From NCBI GenBank assembly GCA_031292465.1, contig JARLHB010000298.1, positions 1 through 9,336 on the forward strand: DNA of 9,336 nt. Direction: 5' to 3'. Both the position numbers and the translations under genes were made by a program. Position 1 is the stretch's first letter. Every line of letters starts with the position of its first letter. Source of the DNA: Ignavibacteriaceae bacterium (GTDB taxonomy: Bacteria; Bacteroidota; Ignavibacteria; Ignavibacteriales; Ignavibacteriaceae). Below the pieces are notes generated by a model. That model was not told where the DNA came from. It worked only from the letters and a program-made list of their open reading frames with translations, and made no database searches. Positions 6,559-9,336 of this stretch are shown one piece after another.

Positions 6559-6673
6559 CTATTTTAAATTTAATTTGGACAGATATGGATTTAATAGTAA
6601 AACAAACATTGAACAATTCCGCCATTCAAATTATCTTTAAATGAATAAGAAATAATAGAAATTTCATGGCAGT

Positions 6674-6707
6674 TTTGTAAGGAGTCTGTTTATATTTACT
6701 AAATTTG
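6674..6707 (+). promoter_or_regulatory. Bacteroidota-type promoter before the epimerase
   Basis: TAAATTTG at 6700-6707 is an exact match to the Bacteroidota -7 element TAnnTTTG, and TTTG at 6674-6677 stands 22 bp upstream as the -33 element, within the spacing range I recall for the phylum. Transcription would begin near 6714, leaving a leader of about nine bases before the ATG at 6723. The call depends on the organism using this sigma consensus. Confidence 0.45.
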
Positions 6708-6722
6708 CATAAAAGAGATTAT

Positions 6723-7748
6723 ATGTCTGGTACCTTGAAATTAAAATATTATCCATACACACTCGAGTTAAAACATACTTTTACGGTTGCATCAAATTCC
6801 CGTTCTTCAACCCCTGCGGTATTAACGGAAATTGAATACGAAGGATATACTGGATACGGCGAGGCCTCAATGCCGCCATATCTTGGGGAGAGGCATGAAT
6901 CCGTTGCGCAGTTTCTGGCAAAAGTGGATTTTTCCGGTTACAAGAATGTCTTTGACCTTGAAACTATTCTGGCAGATATAGATGCTATTGCTCCCGGCAA
7001 TACTGCGGCCAAAGCTTCCATTGATATTGCTTTGCATGACCTTATCGGTAAGATAATGAACCAGCCGTTATATAATATTTTGGGGCTGAATAATGAGAAA
7101 GCACAATATACTTCTTTTACAATAGGAATGGACACTCCTGCTGTAATTGAAGAAAAGGTCGAAGAGGCTGCTGAATATAAAATACTGAAAATAAAACTCG
7201 GCAGGGATAATGACAGGGAGATTATTGAAACAATACGCTCCATTACAAATAAACCTATTATTGTTGATGTGAACCAGGGATGGAATGACAGGGACCTTGC
7301 TTTAGATATGGCATACTGGCTAAAAGCAAAAAATGTTTTGCTGATTGAACAGCCGTTTTCCAAGGATAAGCCGGAAGATAGTGCATGGCTTACTAAATGG
7401 AGCCCGTTGCCTATTATTGCTGATGAATCCGTGCAAAGGCTTGATGATGTAATGAAAGCCAGGGATGTATTCTCCGGTATAAACATTAAGCTGATGAAAT
7501 GCACAGGTTTAAGAGAAGCATATAAAATGATTATTCTTGCCAAAACAATCGGATTAAAAGTAATGCTTGGCTGCATGACTGAAACATCATGCGCTATATC
7601 TGCAGCTTCACAGCTTTCGCCTTTGGCTGATTATGTTGACCTGGATGGCGCGCTGCTTATTAACAATGATGTATTTGAGGGGACAAAGATTGTTGACGGT
7701 AGGGTTACGCTAAGCGGATTGCCGGGGATTGGGGTGAGGAAGATTTAA
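6723..7748 (+). CDS. Dipeptide epimerase (L-Ala-D/L-Glu epimerase-like), enolase superfamily
   Basis: A 341-residue protein of the muconate-lactonizing-enzyme subgroup. Numbered from the ATG at 6723: an N-terminal capping domain (about 1-115), then a barrel with K156-x-K158 (one is the first catalytic base), metal ligands D182 ('VDVNQGW'), E209 ('IEQPF') and D234 ('ADES'), a second lysine in 'NIKLMK' (K256 or K259), the 'GCMTETS' loop near 283-289, and D306-L-D308-G near the end. This DxD is the feature that in L-Ala-D/L-Glu epimerases holds the dipeptide alpha-amino group, and separates them from o-succinylbenzoate synthases. The enzyme inverts the second residue of a dipeptide, often L-Ala-D-Glu from murein; related members use other dipeptides. 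A longer frame opens at TTG 6705, but that codon lies in the promoter and AAAGAGA stands just before the ATG. The last codons run into an 8-bp tandem repeat, so the C-terminal residues may vary between strains. It appears to be transcribed alone. Confidence 0.88.
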   Translation: MSGTLKLKYYPYTLELKHTFTVASNSRSSTPAVLTEIEYEGYTGYGEASMPPYLGERHESVAQFLAKVDFSGYKNVFDLETILADIDAIAPGNTAAKASIDIALHDLIGKIMNQPLYNILGLNNEKAQYTSFTIGMDTPAVIEEKVEEAAEYKILKIKLGRDNDREIIETIRSITNKPIIVDVNQGWNDRDLALDMAYWLKAKNVLLIEQPFSKDKPEDSAWLTKWSPLPIIADESVQRLDDVMKARDVFSGINIKLMKCTGLREAYKMIILAKTIGLKVMLGCMTETSCAISAASQLSPLADYVDLDGALLINNDVFEGTKIVDGRVTLSGLPGIGVRKI

Positions 7749-7797
7749 AGATTAAAAGATTCAAAAATAGAAAGATTCAAAGATTGAAAGATTAAAG
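7742..7797 (+). repeat. 8-bp tandem repeat, consensus GATTNAAA, seven units
   Basis: GATT recurs with exact 8-bp phase at 7742, 7750, 7758, 7774, 7782 and 7790; the unit at 7766 is degenerate (aatagaaa). Units read gatttaaa, gattaaaa, gattcaaa, aatagaaa, gattcaaa, gattgaaa, gattaaag. The first unit contains the last coding bases and the TAA stop of the epimerase (7746-7748). The fifth base is the variable position. No homology to a CRISPR (no spacers). Confidence 0.8.
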
Positions 7798-7992
7798 GGA
7801 TGGGGCATCGCCTGTTGATACAAGGTATGTCTTTATAAAGGATTTTTAATTTTAAATTAGTCTGAAAGTTTTTTTTATTTATTTGAGAATAACTTTTTAT
7901 CAATTTAATAAAAATCATTTGCAATTTATTGAATAATAGAGTAAAACGTGATGGTATATTATTTGAACAATACAATAGTCAAATAATAAACT

Positions 7993-8014
7993 AATCCGCT
8001 GGTTCGGCGGGATT
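7993..8014 (+). promoter_or_regulatory. Small GC-rich hairpin upstream of the GH3 gene
   Basis: AATCCGC-TGGTTCG-GCGGGATT can fold with AATCC pairing GGATT and GC pairing GC, with one bulged G. It is the only GC-rich spot in the 297-bp AT-rich spacer 7749-8045 and lies 31 bp before the GH3 start. The following bases (tgttta) make a poor terminator tail, so it may be a weak terminator for the epimerase or part of the GH3 leader. The remainder of the spacer, beyond the octamer repeat, shows nothing recognisable. Confidence 0.35.
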
Positions 8015-8045
8015 TGTTTATGTCTAACTTCTAAAAGGAAAACAA

Positions 8046-9336
8046 ATGAAGCTGAACAGATTTCTAATCCTTTACTCTATTTTAATTATATCATTATTTT
8101 CTGCTGTCAACATTTTTTCACAAACGCCAATTTACCTTGATCCAACAAAATCAGTAGATGCCAGGGTGCAGGATTTGTTAAACCGTATGTCGCTTGACGA
8201 AAAAATCGGGCAGATGATGCAGGTTGACCATACGGGCATCATAAATAATAAACAGGATATTATAAACTATTATTTCGGTTCTATTTTAAGCGGCGGCAAC
8301 TCGGATCTGGGAAATAACACTACAAAGGAATGGGCAGATCTTTACGACACGCTTCAAAGTTATGCTCTTCAGACACGGCTTAAGATTCCAATTATTTACG
8401 GCATAGATGCGGTACACGGCAATAACAATATATACGGTGCCACAATATTTCCTCATAACATAGGCATGGGATGTACACGGGATACTGAACTTGTAAAAGA
8501 GGAAGGCATAGTAACAGCAGATGAATTATCGGCAACGGGTATTGACTGGACATTCGCTCCCTGCATAGCGAATCCGAGGGATATAAGATGGGGCAGAACA
8601 TACGAAGGATTTGGAGAAACCCCCGAACTTGCCGGACTGCTGGGCGATGCCGAAATTAAAGGCTTGCAGGGCGATAAATTGTCCGGGGGTACAAGCATTT
8701 TAGCATGCGCCAAGCATTATCTGGGAGACGGCGGCACACAAAACGGCCAGAATGAGGGCAACGTTGTTGCTGACGATACAACTGTTAGGAATTTGTACTT
8801 ACCACAATATATAGATGCGGTTAATTCTGGCGCAGGCAGCGTTATGGCGTCTTACAGCAGCATAAACGGCGTTAAGATGCATGCCAGTAAATACTGGCTT
8901 ACTGATGTATTAAAAACGGAGCTCGGATTTAAAGGATTTGTCGTATCTGATTGGGCCGCTATTGACCAGCTTGGAAGCGATTATGAGCAGGATGTGGAAA
9001 CTTCTGTTAATGCAGGTGTTGATATGATAATGCTGCCTACAAGGTATAGAGATTTTTACAATGCCATGAAGGACCTGGTGAATACCGGTAAAATAACAAT
9101 GGATAGGGTAAACGATGCTGTAACCAGAATTTTAAAAATTAAATTTGAGAAGGGATTATTTGAAAAGCCGTTTACCGATAGAACTCTTATAGATTCTGTT
9201 GGCTCATTCAATAACAGGCAGGTTGCGCGCCGTGCAGTGAGAGAATCCCTGGTTCTGCTTAAGAGAAAAGATAATGTGCTCCCGATATCTAAAAGCAGCA
9301 TTAGAATACTGGTAGCCGGAGACCATGCTGATGATA
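8046..9336 (+). CDS. Secreted glycoside hydrolase family 3 beta-glucosidase-like enzyme, 3' end missing
   Basis: This frame is open for 430 codons and runs off the window. It starts at ATG 8046 with AAAAGGA six bases upstream. Residues 1-25 form a Sec signal peptide (K2/R5, then a hydrophobic core) with probable cleavage after S25. The (beta/alpha)8 domain carries the GH3 substrate-binding and catalytic set: D121 in 'GIDAVHG', R184 in 'RWGRTYE', K223-H224 in 'KHYLGDGGT', and the nucleophile D302 in 'GFVVSDW'. The 63- and 78-residue spacings (D121-R184, H224-D302) equal those I recall for barley exoglucanase ExoI (D95-R158, H207-D285). After the barrel, 'ESLVLLK' near 401-407 marks entry to the second domain, whose acid/base glutamate lies beyond the edge. 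It is expected to release glucose from beta-glucans or cello-oligosaccharides in the periplasm or outside. The KHYLGD sequence excludes the NagZ N-acetylglucosaminidase branch. Confidence 0.93.
   Translation, partial: MKLNRFLILYSILIISLFSAVNIFSQTPIYLDPTKSVDARVQDLLNRMSLDEKIGQMMQVDHTGIINNKQDIINYYFGSILSGGNSDLGNNTTKEWADLYDTLQSYALQTRLKIPIIYGIDAVHGNNNIYGATIFPHNIGMGCTRDTELVKEEGIVTADELSATGIDWTFAPCIANPRDIRWGRTYEGFGETPELAGLLGDAEIKGLQGDKLSGGTSILACAKHYLGDGGTQNGQNEGNVVADDTTVRNLYLPQYIDAVNSGAGSVMASYSSINGVKMHASKYWLTDVLKTELGFKGFVVSDWAAIDQLGSDYEQDVETSVNAGVDMIMLPTRYRDFYNAMKDLVNTGKITMDRVNDAVTRILKIKFEKGLFEKPFTDRTLIDSVGSFNNRQVARRAVRESLVLLKRKDNVLPISKSSIRILVAGDHADD

Larger units (their letters stand above)
6005..6722. 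other. Divergent intergenic region, 0.7 kb
   Basis: No gene can be supported here. From the left it holds the ribosome site and leader of the minus-strand operon, the GGGACAAT pair (6051-6078), an A/T-only stretch with an eight-T run (6129-6136), about 270 bp of featureless AT-rich sequence (about 6160-6430), the palindromic block (6435-6558), and the plus-strand promoter (6674-6707). A ten-codon ATG frame at 6246 has no ribosome site and is not called. The outgoing promoter of the minus-strand operon must lie here, but I cannot place it with confidence; a TAATTTTG match to TAnnTTTG (minus strand, 6187-6180) lacks a paired upstream element and would give a leader of more than 150 nt. Confidence 0.6.

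Noticed and set aside
6938..7576. 212-residue open frame on the minus strand
   Set aside because: It is fully antisense to the epimerase, whose catalytic residues are all present; the opposite frame has no recognisable domain and arises from codon bias.
7742..7797. CRISPR-like array
   Set aside because: Units are directly joined with 8-bp period and no spacers.
7745..7975. 76-residue minus-strand frame with a repeated FNLS/FESFNL tail
   Set aside because: The repeated residues are just the translated GATTNAAA octamer; no ribosome site or domain supports a gene.
6723..9336. Murein-recycling pair: dipeptide epimerase next to a NagZ-type GH3 enzyme
   Set aside because: The GH3 protein has a signal peptide and KHYLGDGGT, not the KHFPGHG-type His-Asp loop of NagZ, and a 297-bp spacer with its own hairpin separates the genes. 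Adjacency alone does not support a joint pathway.

Overview
The window is AT-rich bacterial DNA whose style (GATTNAAA tandem octamers, GGCTTTAGCC-type intergenic palindromes, one exact TAnnTTTG promoter element, a secreted GH3 glycosidase with a Ser-Gln signal-peptide end) suggests the Bacteroidota/Ignavibacteriota side of the FCB group. That assignment is inference with modest confidence: no marker gene is present, and the clear Shine-Dalgarno sites (AGGAGA, AAGGAG) before several genes are stronger than is usual in classical Bacteroidetes.

Left two thirds (1-6004, all on the minus strand, read from 6004 down to 1): a compact run of seven genes. In order of transcription these are a stand-alone amino-acid-adenylating ligase (4478-6004), a paralogous ligase (2888-4423), two tandem paralogous GNAT acyltransferases (2170-2874 and 1459-2145), a 182-bp gap, a discrete acyl carrier protein (1040-1276), a FabG-like short-chain reductase (298-1056), and the N-terminus of a third adenylate-forming enzyme that leaves the window (1-298). 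Neither complete ligase carries a fused carrier domain, so the small carrier protein is the obvious acceptor. Both ligases carry FD[L/F]S and FCGE signatures that I associate with DltA-type D-alanine:carrier-protein ligases, yet nothing like DltB or DltD is seen. The simplest reading is a system that loads two different amino or small organic acids on one carrier protein, with GNATs moving the acyl groups to an amine, perhaps an amino sugar of a surface glycan or a small metabolite. The reductase and third ligase could make or modify a further carrier-bound acyl group. The chemistry of the ligases and carrier is well supported; the final product is unknown.

Middle (6005-6722): a 0.7-kb intergenic region between the divergent units. 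It holds a pair of GGGACAAT direct repeats exactly 20 bp apart in front of the minus-strand operon, a roughly 125-bp REP/MITE-like block of nested palindromes (6435-6558), and a Bacteroidota-type promoter just before the plus-strand gene.

Right third (plus strand): a dipeptide epimerase of the enolase superfamily (6723-7748), whose stop codon lies inside an 8-bp tandem repeat (7742-7797), then an AT-rich spacer with a small hairpin, and finally a secreted GH3 beta-glucosidase-like enzyme (8046 to the window end, truncated). These two genes look like ordinary peptide and glycan catabolism and have no visible link to the minus-strand cassette.
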